64,000 nucleotides of DNA from Solirubrobacteraceae bacterium (lineage in GTDB: Bacteria > Actinomycetota > Thermoleophilia > Solirubrobacterales > Solirubrobacteraceae), in the NCBI GenBank assembly GCA_029263125.1, contig JAJCYD010000013.1:37924-101923 (forward strand), given 5' to 3'. Below are positions 18,291 to 27,161 of this stretch, piece after piece (position 1 is the first letter of the stretch; each line of letters begins with the position of its first letter). The notes beneath the pieces are model-generated. The model made no database searches. It was not told where the DNA came from and was given only the letters and a program-made list of their open reading frames with translations. A program made the position numbers and the translations under genes.

Positions 18291-18951
18291 CAACCCCACC
18301 CAGCGACACGGCGCGGTGCGCCTGATCGGACGAACCAGCACGTTCCTGCTCGCCGCCGGGCTGATCGCGCTGCTGGCATTCGGCCTGACGGCCAGAGCAA
18401 CGGACACGACGATCGACGACGCACTCGCCCAAGACCAAGCCGCCGCCGCCCCCGGCTTCACACTGGACATCCTCACCCGCGGAACGCCGCCACCAGAACT
18501 CGCCGCGACGTTCGCCCGCGCCGCCGACGATGACGACCGCATCGACCTGCGCGAACTTCGCGGCACCCCGGTCGTCCTGAACTACGGGGCATCGTGGTGC
18601 ATCCCGTGCCGCGAAGAGGCGCCACTGCTGCAACGCGCCTGGACACAGAACGCCACAGACGGCGTTTTGTTCCTCGGCCTGAACATGCAGGACGCACGCT
18701 CAGACGCCCGCAACTTCCTGCGCGCCTTCAAGCAGACCTTCCCACACGTCCGCGATCCCACGAACGACACCGCACGAAGATGGGGCGCCTCCGGAATCCC
18801 CGAGACGTTCTTCATCCGCCGCGACGGAGCCATCGTCGGACACGTCATCGGCGTCGTCACCGCCCAGCAGCTGCAGCGCGGCATAGCGGACGCCAAAGCC
18901 GGCCGCGTCCAGGATCCCGCCCGCGGCGGCCAATTCCGGCCAACACGCTGA
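18280..18951 (+). CDS. TlpA/ResA-like membrane-anchored thioredoxin
   Basis: The ATG at 18280 overlaps the end of the copCD gene. The 223-residue protein has one N-terminal anchor (TFLLAAGLIALLAFGLTA) and a thioredoxin fold with the active site WCIPCREEAP. The cis-Pro segment GIPETFFIRRDG follows. It would reduce or oxidise thiols outside the membrane, for example on copper-binding or cytochrome proteins. Overlaps on both sides mark a tight operon with copCD and the Lgt-like gene. Confidence 0.88.
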   Translation: MNADNPTQRHGAVRLIGRTSTFLLAAGLIALLAFGLTARATDTTIDDALAQDQAAAAPGFTLDILTRGTPPPELAATFARAADDDDRIDLRELRGTPVVLNYGASWCIPCREEAPLLQRAWTQNATDGVLFLGLNMQDARSDARNFLRAFKQTFPHVRDPTNDTARRWGASGIPETFFIRRDGAIVGHVIGVVTAQQLQRGIADAKAGRVQDPARGGQFRPTR

Positions 18952-19775
18952 TGAACCTCACCGCAGTCATCACCGTCGGCATCGATCCCGAGATCCAACT
19001 CGGGCCGCTGACGCTCTCCTGGCACGGATTCACGATCGCAGTCGGCATTCTCATCGGCGCGGTCGTAGCCGGCAGGTGCCTGCGACAACGCGGCCTGGAC
19101 ACCGAGCCGATGCAGACCTTCGCCGTGCTCGCGGCGCTCGGCGGCATCGTCGGCGCACGCCTCTTCTACATCGTCGAGCGCGACCCGGGCGCGCTGCTGG
19201 CTCCCAACCGGCTGCTCTCAAGCAACGGCTTCACCCTCGACGGCGGACTGATCCTCGCCGCGATTCTGATCGCCGCATACGTCGCGCGCACCGGCCTCAG
19301 CGGACGCTACCTCGACGCAGGAGCCGTCGGCCTGCCGCTCGGCCTGGCGATCGGACGCATCGGCGACATCATCAACGGTGAACACTACGGCTCGCCCAGC
19401 AACTCACTGCTGGCCGTGCGCAACTCAAACCCCGACGCACGGACACCGGACCCAACGATCGCCTACCACAACGGCGGTCTCTACGAGTTCCTCATGGGCA
19501 TGGCGATCTTCGCCGCCGTGTGGCCGTTGCGCCATCGGCTGAAGCGTCCGGGCGACCTCGCGTGGCTCGTCCTCGGGCTTATCGCGGTGGGACGGTTCTT
19601 CGTGTTCTTCCTGCGTTCGGACAGCCCGCAGCTCGCGCTGGGCCTGGACAACGCGCAATGGACGAGCGTCGTCCTGCTCGCCATCGTCATCGCGGGCCGA
19701 ACGCTGACCGTGCGCATCGGCGACCGCCGGTCTGCGAGTCATGAGACCTCCCCGGCGTCCGGCGGCGCGAGATAG
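18951..19775 (+). CDS. Lgt-like (prolipoprotein diacylglyceryl transferase family) protein, key residues altered
   Basis: The ATG at 18951 shares a base with the previous stop codon. The 274-residue protein has about seven membrane helices and the Lgt frame: SWHGFTIAVGILIG, GRIGDIINGEHYG and VGRFFVFFLR. In true Lgt the signature reads GRxxNFINGE; here the conserved Asn is Asp. The essential His of the HGGL motif is Asp (TLDGGLIL), and the Glu of the RFxxE motif is Phe. Arg and Glu of the signature remain. It may therefore be a paralogue with another substrate rather than the housekeeping enzyme. Its place in a copper operon supports a special role. Confidence 0.75.
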   Translation: MNLTAVITVGIDPEIQLGPLTLSWHGFTIAVGILIGAVVAGRCLRQRGLDTEPMQTFAVLAALGGIVGARLFYIVERDPGALLAPNRLLSSNGFTLDGGLILAAILIAAYVARTGLSGRYLDAGAVGLPLGLAIGRIGDIINGEHYGSPSNSLLAVRNSNPDARTPDPTIAYHNGGLYEFLMGMAIFAAVWPLRHRLKRPGDLAWLVLGLIAVGRFFVFFLRSDSPQLALGLDNAQWTSVVLLAIVIAGRTLTVRIGDRRSASHETSPASGGAR

Positions 19776-19890
19776 ACGCAGACGCCGCAGCGATGTTCTC
19801 CGGATCCCCGCGCACGACGTGATCGATGACTGAGGCTGTGGCCCGGCGTCGAAGTCGGCGCGGCGGTGGCGATTCTTGTGGGGTATCCTC

Positions 19891-19920
19891 TATGACCCCC
19901 TCCCCAGGTGGGGTGGCATT
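19891..19920. promoter_or_regulatory. Candidate CsoR operator upstream of csoR-copA
   Basis: A pseudo-inverted repeat with G/C tracts, TATGACCCC then GGGGTGGCATT around CTCCCCAGGT, lies 19 bp before the csoR start. Its layout matches CsoR boxes (TA-rich ends flanking C4 and G4 tracts), so copper-responsive autoregulation is likely. Confidence 0.65.
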
Positions 19921-19938
19921 CATCCGATTGGAGGCTTG

Positions 19939-20256
19939 ATGCAGGAGCACTACGCCAAGGACGTGACCAACCGGCTCAGGACGGTGCGCGGCCATCTGGA
20001 AGGGATCGTTCGGATGATCGAGGCCGATGTCTACTGCGTGGATCTGATGAAGCAGGTCTCGGCTGCCCAGGCGTCGCTTGAGCGGGCCAATCGCGTGATC
20101 CTGCGTAACCACCTGGAGACCTGCTTCAGCGACGCGCTGCTGGGCGACGGCGACAGCGAAGCCGCGATCTCCGAGCTCGTCGACGCGGTCAAGTTCTCCG
20201 CCGCGCTGACCGGCCCCACGGCGCTTGCGACACCAGCCGCCGAGGAGGTGGCATAA
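19939..20256 (+). CDS. csoR: CsoR-type copper-sensing repressor
   Basis: The ATG at 19939 has GGAGG just upstream. The 105-residue helical protein is a DUF156/CsoR member. It has the copper ligands Cys33 (VYCVDLMKQ), His58 and Cys62 (NHLETC), the C-H-C set of copper sensors, plus the early [13 protein letters not shown] helix. Copper(I) binding releases DNA. It lies four bases upstream of copA, and a CsoR-like box precedes it. Confidence 0.93.
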   Translation: MQEHYAKDVTNRLRTVRGHLEGIVRMIEADVYCVDLMKQVSAAQASLERANRVILRNHLETCFSDALLGDGDSEAAISELVDAVKFSAALTGPTALATPAAEEVA

Positions 20257-20260
20257 CCCC

Positions 20261-22456
20261 ATGGCCACGCGCACCGAGGAGCAGACCACAGAGCACGGCG
20301 ACAGCCAGGAGCTGGCATTCGATGTCGAGGGGATGTCTTGCACGTCGTGCGTCCCGCGCGTCGAGCGTGCGCTCGCCGGCCTCGACGGTGTCTCGCACGC
20401 GCGCGTGAACTTCGCGATGGGACGAGCGGAAGTGCTCATCGATCCCGAGTCCGTCGAGATCGCCGAGCTCGAGGCCGCCGTCGAACACGCCGGCTACGGG
20501 CTCGTGGCGATCGACCGGGAGCCCGCCCACGCCGATGAGTCCGAGGCCGATGAGCTGCGCTCCTGGCTGTGGCGCGTGGCGCTGGCGTGGCCGCTGGCCG
20601 TCGCGGTGCTGGTGCTCTCGCTGTCGTCGATGCAGGAGCCGTGGGCGCGCTGGCTGATGCTCGCGCTGGCGGTGCCGGTGCAGTTCGTCGCCGGCTGGCC
20701 GTTCCTGCACGCCGCGGCTCTGCGGGCGCGGACGCGCACGGCGAGCATGGACACGCTGATCGCGATCGGCACACTCGCGGCGTTCAGCTACTCCACCGTG
20801 GCCGTCCTGACCAGCGGTGACCTGTACTTCGACACCGCCGCGATCATCGTCGCGTTCCTGTGCCTGGGACGCTACTTCGAAGCCCGCGCGAAGGGGCACG
20901 CCTCAAGCGCGATCCGCAAGCTGCTTGAGCTCGGTGCCCGCGAAGCGCGGCTGCTGGAGGATGGCGAGGAGCGGATGGTGGCGATCACCGAGTTGCGCGT
21001 CGGCGATCAGGTGCGCGTTCGCCCCGGTGAGAAGGTCCCGGTCGACGGCGAGGTCATCGACGGGTCGGCGGCCGTCGACGAGTCGGTGCTGACGGGCGAG
21101 TCGGTGCCCGTCGACAAGCGCCCCGGCGACAAGGTCGCGGGCGCCACGATCAACACCGACGGCAGCCTGACCGTGCGTGCCACCGCGGTCGGCGACGACA
21201 CCGCGCTGGCGCAGATCGCGCGGCTCGTCGAGCAGGCACAGGGCGCCAAGGCGCCGGTCGCAAGACTCGCCGACCGTGTGTCCGCGGTGTTCGTGCCGAT
21301 CGTGCTCGTCATCGCCGCGCTGACGTTCGCCGCCTGGACGATCCTCGGCGGCGACGCGCTGACAGGCCTGACCGCGGCGGTCGCGGTGCTGATCGTCGCC
21401 TGCCCGTGCGCGCTTGGCCTGGCGACCCCGACCGCGATCCTCGTCGGCACCGGCCGCGGCGCACAACGCGGCGTGCTGATCAAGGGCGGCGAGGTCCTGG
21501 AGACCAGCCGCCGCGTCGACACGATCCTCTTTGACAAGACCGGCACCCTGACGACCGGCAAGATGACCCTCGTCGACATCATCGCCGCCGACGGCGAAAG
21601 CGATGACCAGCTGCTCGCCTCCGCCGGCGCGGTGGAAGCGCTCTCCGAGCATCCGATCGCCCGCGCGATCGCCGACGCCGCCGCAGAGCACGACGTCGGC
21701 TCGCCGCAGGCCACCGACTTCCGCTCGGTCGCCGGCCATGGCGCGATCGCGACCGTCGACGGTCACAGCGTCGCGATCGGGCGCCGCGCGCTGATGGCCG
21801 AGCAGCGCCTGATGGGCTGCACCGACCTCGACGCCAGAGCCGCTGAGCTCGAAACCGTCGGCCGCACCGCGGTGCTGATCGGATGGGAAGGCCGCGTCCG
21901 CGGCGTGCTCGCCGTCGCCGACACCGTCAAGCCCGAGGCCGCCGAGACCGTGGCAGCGCTGAAGACGCGCGGCCTGCAGGTCGCGATGATCACCGGCGAC
22001 AACACCGCTACCGCACACGCGATCGCCGACGAGCTCGGCATCGACCGGGTCCTCGCAGAGGTCCTCCCCGCCGACAAGATCGAGGAGGTCCGCCGGCTGC
22101 AGGGCGAGGGCCGCCGCGTCGCGATGGTCGGCGACGGCATCAACGACGCACCCGCCCTCGTCCAGGCCGACCTGGGCATCGCGATCGGCACCGGCACAGA
22201 CGTCGCGATCGAGTCCTCCGACATCACCCTGCTCTCCGGGCAACTGCGCGGCGTGCTCGACGCGATCGACCTCTCACGCCGCACCTTACGCGTCATCCAC
22301 CAGAACCTCGGATGGGCGTTCGGCTACAACACCCTCGCGCTCCCGCTCGCCGCCGCCGGCATCCTCAGCCCGATCATCGCCGGCGCCGCGATGGCCTTCA
22401 GCTCGGTCAGCGTCGTCTCCAACTCCCTGCGACTGCGGCGTTTCGGACGTAGATGA
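20261..22456 (+). CDS. copA: Copper(I)-exporting P1B-type ATPase
   Basis: The 731-residue protein starts at the ATG at 20261, with GAGGAGG inside the end of csoR. One N-terminal heavy-metal domain has GMSCTSC. The transmembrane CPC motif is in [14 protein letters not shown] near residue 381, the phosphorylated Asp in [10 protein letters not shown] near 424, the HP motif in SEHPIARAI and the hinge in [10 protein letters not shown]. The C-terminal helices carry [11 protein letters not shown] and [15 protein letters not shown], the Cu(I) signature residues. It pumps Cu(I) out of the cytoplasm. It is regulated with csoR. Confidence 0.95.
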   Translation: MATRTEEQTTEHGDSQELAFDVEGMSCTSCVPRVERALAGLDGVSHARVNFAMGRAEVLIDPESVEIAELEAAVEHAGYGLVAIDREPAHADESEADELRSWLWRVALAWPLAVAVLVLSLSSMQEPWARWLMLALAVPVQFVAGWPFLHAAALRARTRTASMDTLIAIGTLAAFSYSTVAVLTSGDLYFDTAAIIVAFLCLGRYFEARAKGHASSAIRKLLELGAREARLLEDGEERMVAITELRVGDQVRVRPGEKVPVDGEVIDGSAAVDESVLTGESVPVDKRPGDKVAGATINTDGSLTVRATAVGDDTALAQIARLVEQAQGAKAPVARLADRVSAVFVPIVLVIAALTFAAWTILGGDALTGLTAAVAVLIVACPCALGLATPTAILVGTGRGAQRGVLIKGGEVLETSRRVDTILFDKTGTLTTGKMTLVDIIAADGESDDQLLASAGAVEALSEHPIARAIADAAAEHDVGSPQATDFRSVAGHGAIATVDGHSVAIGRRALMAEQRLMGCTDLDARAAELETVGRTAVLIGWEGRVRGVLAVADTVKPEAAETVAALKTRGLQVAMITGDNTATAHAIADELGIDRVLAEVLPADKIEEVRRLQGEGRRVAMVGDGINDAPALVQADLGIAIGTGTDVAIESSDITLLSGQLRGVLDAIDLSRRTLRVIHQNLGWAFGYNTLALPLAAAGILSPIIAGAAMAFSSVSVVSNSLRLRRFGRR

Positions 22457-22477
22457 CCGCACACTCCCAGCCCAGTG

Positions 22478-22726
22478 TTAGGCGGCGTCGCGGCGGGCAG
22501 TCCTGTGCGAGCCGGCCACGGCGGACGCTACGGCATACAGCATGAGCACGACCAGCGCGATCCCCGGCGCCAGCAGCATGCTCGGGTTTTGCCCGCTGAT
22601 CGCCCTACCGGCCGCGCCGGGGAGAAACGGCCCGATGTCGCCGACGCCCGCGAGATCTCCGACCAGCAGGTTTTCCACGAACAGCAGCCAGATCGTGATC
22701 CCGACCAGCGCGGGGACCTGGTCCAA
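22478..22726 (-). pseudogene. C-terminal fragment of an ABC-2 type permease
   Basis: The 82-residue frame reads DQVPALVGITIWLLFVENLL, then IGPFLPGAAGRAISG and a last membrane helix. This matches the final two helices of ABC-2 transporter permeases. The preceding four helices and the ATP-binding partner are missing. The remnant abuts the truncated primase-like gene, so a deletion or insertion probably joined two unrelated ends between 22727 and 22830. Confidence 0.7.
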
Positions 22727-22822
22727 GCTCGCCCGCCCGTTGAACCGCCTCAGCCGGCATCGTCGGCGTCGAGCATGAGGACAACCGTCGGTGCGAGACG
22801 CTTGAGGCCCGCGACCTGTGAT

Positions 22823-23713
22823 TCAGTGACGGCGGTTCCCCATCAGCGCGACGGTGTTGACAAGCCCGGCCTGAGCCTGATGCATGGCGAGCGCGTCTAT
22901 GTAGCTCTCGACGACGATCACCGCGCCGGCCTTGGCGGAGGCGGCGCGGGCGTGGTGGGCGCCGTAGAGCAGCTCGCCCTTGTGGAAGATCAGGCTGGCC
23001 GGCGAGTTGACGTACTTCGGGCCACGCGCGCTGCCGAGCTTGCGCGCGCCGAATCCGAGGACCCGGCCCTGCATGTCGCAGACGGGGAACATCAACCTGC
23101 GCCGGAAGCGATCGCGCAACGGGCCGCCGCCGCTCGGTCGGCTCGCGAGTCCTACCTCGGTCATCTCCTTCGTGGAGAACCCTGCGGCCTGGGCGGCGTC
23201 GAGGAGCGCCGATGTCTCAGCGGGCGCGAAGCCAATCTCGAAGTGCTCGCACGTCGCTTGGTTGATCCCGCGTGAAGCCAGATATTCGGCGGCTTGCACC
23301 GCCTCCTCCGAGCGTGGGGAGCGCAGATGCGCAGCGTAGAACGTGGCCGCTCGATCCAGCGGCACGAGCTCGCGCGCACGGCTCGCTCGCCGCTCCTGGA
23401 CGGCAGGCTCCCCCTCGCGCTCTAGGTCGATACCGGCGCGACGCGCGAGGGACTCAAGTGCCGTCCGAAAGTCCAGGCGCTCCTTGCGTTGCACCAGGGT
23501 CAATGCGTCGCCGCCGGCGTCGCAGCCGAAGCACTTGAACAGCTGCTTGCCCGGCGAGATCGTGAACGACGGCGTTCGTTCGTCGTGCAATGGGCAGAGG
23601 CCGACCATCCTGTCGTCGCCGGCTCTTCGCAGGTCGGTGTACTGGCCAGCGAGCTCGACGAGGTCGGTCGCGTCTCGCACGCGCTGGATGGACTGCGCGC
23701 TGAAGCGCTCCAA
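22823..23713 (-). pseudogene. DnaG-type primase, truncated inside the TOPRIM domain
   Basis: A TTG start at 23713 is favoured because GGAGGAG lies seven bases upstream and the homology begins there (SAQSIQRVRDATDLVELAG). The CHC2 zinc finger is intact (LCPLHDERTPSF and FKCFGCDAGGDA). The catalytic core follows (FPVCDMQGRVLGFGARKL), and the TOPRIM Glu is in VVVESYIDALAMHQAQ. The protein ends at VALMGNRRH, where DnaG normally continues with ALT and the second half of TOPRIM plus the helicase-binding domain. It is about half length (296 residues) and probably inactive. It is not the housekeeping primase locus. Confidence 0.78.
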
Positions 23714-23714
23714 T

Positions 23715-23972
23715 TCAGCACTCCTCCAGGCCGGGCAGCATCGGCTGTGGCTCCTCCCCCAGCCTCGGCTGGTCGCTGGCCAGCGGTAACGCGCAGCGCG
23801 ACCCGTCGCATGCCCGATCGCATCGGCACTCATCGGTCTGGGCGTAGCACCAACCGTCTGCTTCGATCGACCGGCGGGCCAGGCCGTTCGTCGTCGGCTG
23901 CGCCAGACGCGCACCGGGCTTGTCGGCGTTCGCTTCGTCTGAGGAATGGGCGCCGGAGTTCGCGGTCGCCAC
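23715..23972 (-). CDS. Cys-rich small protein upstream of primase relic
   Basis: The GTG at 23972 has AAGGGAG six bases upstream. The 85-residue product has a Cys/Asp cluster (GWCYAQTDECRCDRACDG) that could bind a metal. The C-terminus, ending MLPGLEEC, sits one base before the TTG of the primase gene, so the two are coupled. I do not recognise a family. The coding case rests on ribosome site, codon pattern and position. Confidence 0.55.
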   Translation of the reverse strand: MATANSGAHSSDEANADKPGARLAQPTTNGLARRSIEADGWCYAQTDECRCDRACDGSRCALPLASDQPRLGEEPQPMLPGLEEC

Positions 23973-24610
23973 CTGCGCTCCCTTCGGGTTGGGATCACGG
24001 TCGCGCTTGACCGTTCCTGGTGCTGTCGCGGCGGCGACGCTCGTGACCCCCGGGGGATGCTGCGCATGCGGGGGCGACCGCCCAAGGGTCTTGGCAAGCG
24101 CTCGTCGACCAGCCTCTGGCGATTGAAGACCCCAGCTGCATCCGCCCGATTCGGGGGGTGTCAAACACCGCCAAGGCGCGACAAGCAGAAATGACGGACC
24201 GCGTACCGGCGCGCCCGCGTTCGGTGACCGAGCTGGCCAGACCCAGTGCAGGCGCATGCCCGCACGAGATGTCCATGGCCGCTGGCGCGATCGTCGCCCT
24301 CACCGTCTCCGGTGATGACCAGTCGCCGTGGACGCGCCGGCTGTGCGCGACCTCAGTGTCACCACCCACGCCATGCCCTGTCTGCCGGTGCGGAAGCTCA
24401 CCACGAAGGGAGAACCCGATGTCTCGCCAGTCGACCAATGCCACGCTTCCTCATCACGCGACGGCGGCGCCGTGGCCACGCACCGCCGGGAGCGCTTCAC
24501 CAATCGCCCCGGCCTCGCGTCGGTCGCTGCACTGGAGAGAGCGACCGTTGCCCGATAGCATCCCGCCGCAGCTACGCAGGAGCCGTCAGACGCCACAGGG
24601 GGATGCGCTG
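23973..24610. other. Gap with no gene I can support
   Basis: About 640 bases lie between the divergent Cys-rich and secreted-protein genes. Open frames exist on both strands but give low-complexity products without ribosome sites or family motifs. It probably holds both promoters. No RNA gene was recognised. Confidence 0.45.
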
Positions 24611-26437
24611 ATGTCCCGGGTTCGCGGGCGCTATGCAGCGCCGCGCACGACCGCCGAATCGAGGCTGACCAGCAGACGGTCCGCGACCGTCGCCAGGGCG
24701 ACTTGCCTCGTCGTCGCTGTCACCGCCTCGATGCTCACCGTCGTATCCGCGGTCGCGCACGCCGCCTCCTACAGCGTGTGGGCGTGTGCGAACGGCAGCG
24801 GCGCTGCGTTGGGCGTCGGCAGCTGGATGCGCGCCGCGGACGCCAGCCTCAGCGACGTGCAAGCGACCTGCGCCGAGCCGTCCGCGCCCGTCGGAGCGTT
24901 CCTCGCGACGGCTCGCGCCACCTCAGGCACTCGCGCCGGAGGTGGCGGATGGATCGTGGCTGCGGCACGGGGCACGCGCATCACAAGCCTTGACGTGTGG
25001 TGGAGCTGGCAGGTGCCCGCATCGACGCCCCGCGGAGCGATCCGCGTGTACGCGCTGGGCAGCGCGTTCCCGGACCCGACACGCGCGATCGATCCGTTCG
25101 ACGGCAAGGGTCGCTGCTGCAGCGACAGCGCGTTCGTCAATCTCAAGACCGGAGCGTTCGGCGTACCGACGACCATCAACCCGGCCGTCGCTCTCAACAA
25201 GTTCAACCACCAGTCATTTCCGAAGCTCCGCACTCTCGACGGGCGCGGAACCCCACTCGTGGGTCTCTCGGCCTCCTGCGTCGGCGGATGCACGACTAAC
25301 GAGGTCGTCGCCCTGTATCAGGCGTACCGCGTCAAGACCGTCGTGGAAGATGCAGTCGCCCCAGCGGGCAAGGCCGACGAGCTGAGCGATGGGATGCGAG
25401 TCGGCCCCGACACCACGATCGACGCGACGGCATCAGATGGCGGAGGCGGGGTGCGTGAGCTCACGCTGCGCGTCGACGGAAACGTCGTGCAGCGCATCCC
25501 CGGCGGGGACGGTTGCGTCGATGTCGACCCGTCAAACAGCGACCCGCTGGAGTACAACGTCATGAAGCCGTGCCCCGGCACGATGGCCGGACGCCTGACG
25601 CTCGGCGCGGCGCAGATGCCCGACAACCAACCGCGCCGTGTGACCGTTGTGGCGACCGATGCCGCGGGCCAGGACACGGTCCTCAGCTCCGCTCGCGCCG
25701 CGCTCGCCGCTCCTAGCGGCTCGTATGACCCCAAGAACGGCTTCTACAACCCCGACCTGAACGTCGCGGGTGACCGCAAGATCAACGGTTCAAACGCCGA
25801 CGCCGGCGCGAAGCTGACGCTCGGGTTCGCGCGCGGCCACCGCACCACCAAGGGACGAATCGTCAGCTACTCGACGCGGGCTCGGATCCGCGGCCGCGTG
25901 ATGACAGCCGCCAAGAAGCCGGTGGCCCGCGCGCGTGTGTGGCTGGCGTCCCGGCTGCGCGGCGGCCAGTGGCGAATCTCGCGCAGGCCGCTGATCACCT
26001 CACGCCGCGGCACCGTGTCAGCGCGGCTTCGCGCGCGCAGCCCCAGCCGCAGCCTGCGCCTTCTGTACTTCCCGTCCACCGACACCAACGCCGGCCGCAT
26101 GTCGCGCAGTCGCAGCCTGCGGGTGCGGGCCACGACGAGCATCCAGTCTGACCAGGGCGGCTATCGCAACGGCGACACCCTCACCTTCACCGGACGAATC
26201 GTCAAGAAGCGCCTGATCGATCACAAGAGCGTCTACCTGCAGGCGATCGTCCGCGGCAAGTGGCGCACCTTCGCCACGACCGAAGCCGACGCCAAGGGCC
26301 ACTGGCGGATGACGCACCGCTTCGAGGCCACCCGCCGGCCGACCAGGTACACCTTCCGCGCCGTCATCCCAAGCCAGACCGGCTACAGCTGGTCGACCGG
26401 ACATTCACGCAGGGTTCGCGTGCTCGTCACCCCGTAG
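24611..26437 (+). CDS. Large secreted protein, unknown, with Ig-like C-terminal repeats
   Basis: The 608-residue protein begins at the ATG at 24611 with a basic N-terminus and a signal peptide ending VVSAVAHAASYSVWACANGSG. A lectin-like N-terminal region is followed by a domain with paired Cys (GRCCSD, SCVGGCT). The C-terminal 200 residues contain two Arg-rich beta repeats (RIRGRVMTAAKKPVARARVW and TLTFTGRIVKKRL) that look like bacterial Ig-like domains. Proteins of this style are common in Solirubrobacterales. The function is unknown. Upstream frame is open but unlike protein. It converges on the next gene. Confidence 0.8.
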   Translation: MSRVRGRYAAPRTTAESRLTSRRSATVARATCLVVAVTASMLTVVSAVAHAASYSVWACANGSGAALGVGSWMRAADASLSDVQATCAEPSAPVGAFLATARATSGTRAGGGGWIVAAARGTRITSLDVWWSWQVPASTPRGAIRVYALGSAFPDPTRAIDPFDGKGRCCSDSAFVNLKTGAFGVPTTINPAVALNKFNHQSFPKLRTLDGRGTPLVGLSASCVGGCTTNEVVALYQAYRVKTVVEDAVAPAGKADELSDGMRVGPDTTIDATASDGGGGVRELTLRVDGNVVQRIPGGDGCVDVDPSNSDPLEYNVMKPCPGTMAGRLTLGAAQMPDNQPRRVTVVATDAAGQDTVLSSARAALAAPSGSYDPKNGFYNPDLNVAGDRKINGSNADAGAKLTLGFARGHRTTKGRIVSYSTRARIRGRVMTAAKKPVARARVWLASRLRGGQWRISRRPLITSRRGTVSARLRARSPSRSLRLLYFPSTDTNAGRMSRSRSLRVRATTSIQSDQGGYRNGDTLTFTGRIVKKRLIDHKSVYLQAIVRGKWRTFATTEADAKGHWRMTHRFEATRRPTRYTFRAVIPSQTGYSWSTGHSRRVRVLVTP

Positions 26438-26458
26438 ACACGGCCTTGGCCACCGCGA

Positions 26459-26989
26459 TCACGGGCGCGCGCAGATCACGAAGGCCAGGAACTGGCTGGA
26501 CGCAGCGGCCGTGTTCTTGGCCTCTACATACCAGGCCGTCGGGACATCGCCCACTGTCTTGGGGAAGCTGCTCGTCAACGCGAACGTGTCCGGCGTGAAG
26601 ACGACGCCGTCGCCCTCAAGTCCGCCGCTGATCACACGCTCCCTTGGCCCACATGTCGCGAGCACCACGCCTGACGCACCCGGTGCCACCGCGGCAGAGG
26701 GAACCTGGCGGCGAACGATGTTCGTCGCCCCCGCAGGCCCCGCCGGACCGGCCGGCAACTGCCCAGCCTTGAAGTCCTTGGCGCGCAGCGACCCATTGCG
26801 CACAATGCCCGACGTCACGGCGTTGGCACGCAGCTTGCTGTGGGTGATCGCTCGCTTCTTGATCTGCTTGCTACCGACGCTGTTGGACGGCAGCTTGATC
26901 GCCGCGTAGCTCGTGCCGCCGAGGGCGACGATCAGCGCCAACGTGGCCGTGACGTTGGCGTAGCGCCCGTTGCTGAACATTCGCTTCAT
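26459..26989 (-). CDS. Secreted GTSYAA-type protein typical of Thermoleophilia
   Basis: The ATG at 26989 is chosen because a signal peptide follows (TATLALIVALGGTSYAA). The next residues, LPSNSVGSKQIKKRAIT, VRNGSLRAKDFKAGQL and a collagen-like PAGPAGPAG, form the standard N-terminal module seen in many paralogues in Solirubrobacter and Conexibacter. The last 90 residues form a beta-rich domain with two Cys. The role is unknown, probably surface-associated. It is useful here as a lineage marker. A 172-bp gap separates it from the upstream sigma-factor gene on the same strand. Confidence 0.85.
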   Translation of the reverse strand: MKRMFSNGRYANVTATLALIVALGGTSYAAIKLPSNSVGSKQIKKRAITHSKLRANAVTSGIVRNGSLRAKDFKAGQLPAGPAGPAGATNIVRRQVPSAAVAPGASGVVLATCGPRERVISGGLEGDGVVFTPDTFALTSSFPKTVGDVPTAWYVEAKNTAAASSQFLAFVICARP

Positions 26990-27161
26990 CTCCGCCCCTT
27001 GGTCGTGATCATCGCGACACCTACGAGGGTCGTCCGGGGGATCGCGCACCCTGCCAGCGTCACCTTGGCGCCAAGAGTACGCCCGTCGCGGGCCTCTTGC
27101 GAACTGCTCGAACGCTCGCAACATCTGCCGGTCAATCGTCGTGCGCCGCACGAGTTGCTCA

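Noticed and set aside
22823..24097. DnaG-type primase starting at 24097
   Set aside because: The first 128 residues are unlike any primase and overlap another coding frame; a TTG with GGAGGAG at 23713 coincides with the start of homology.
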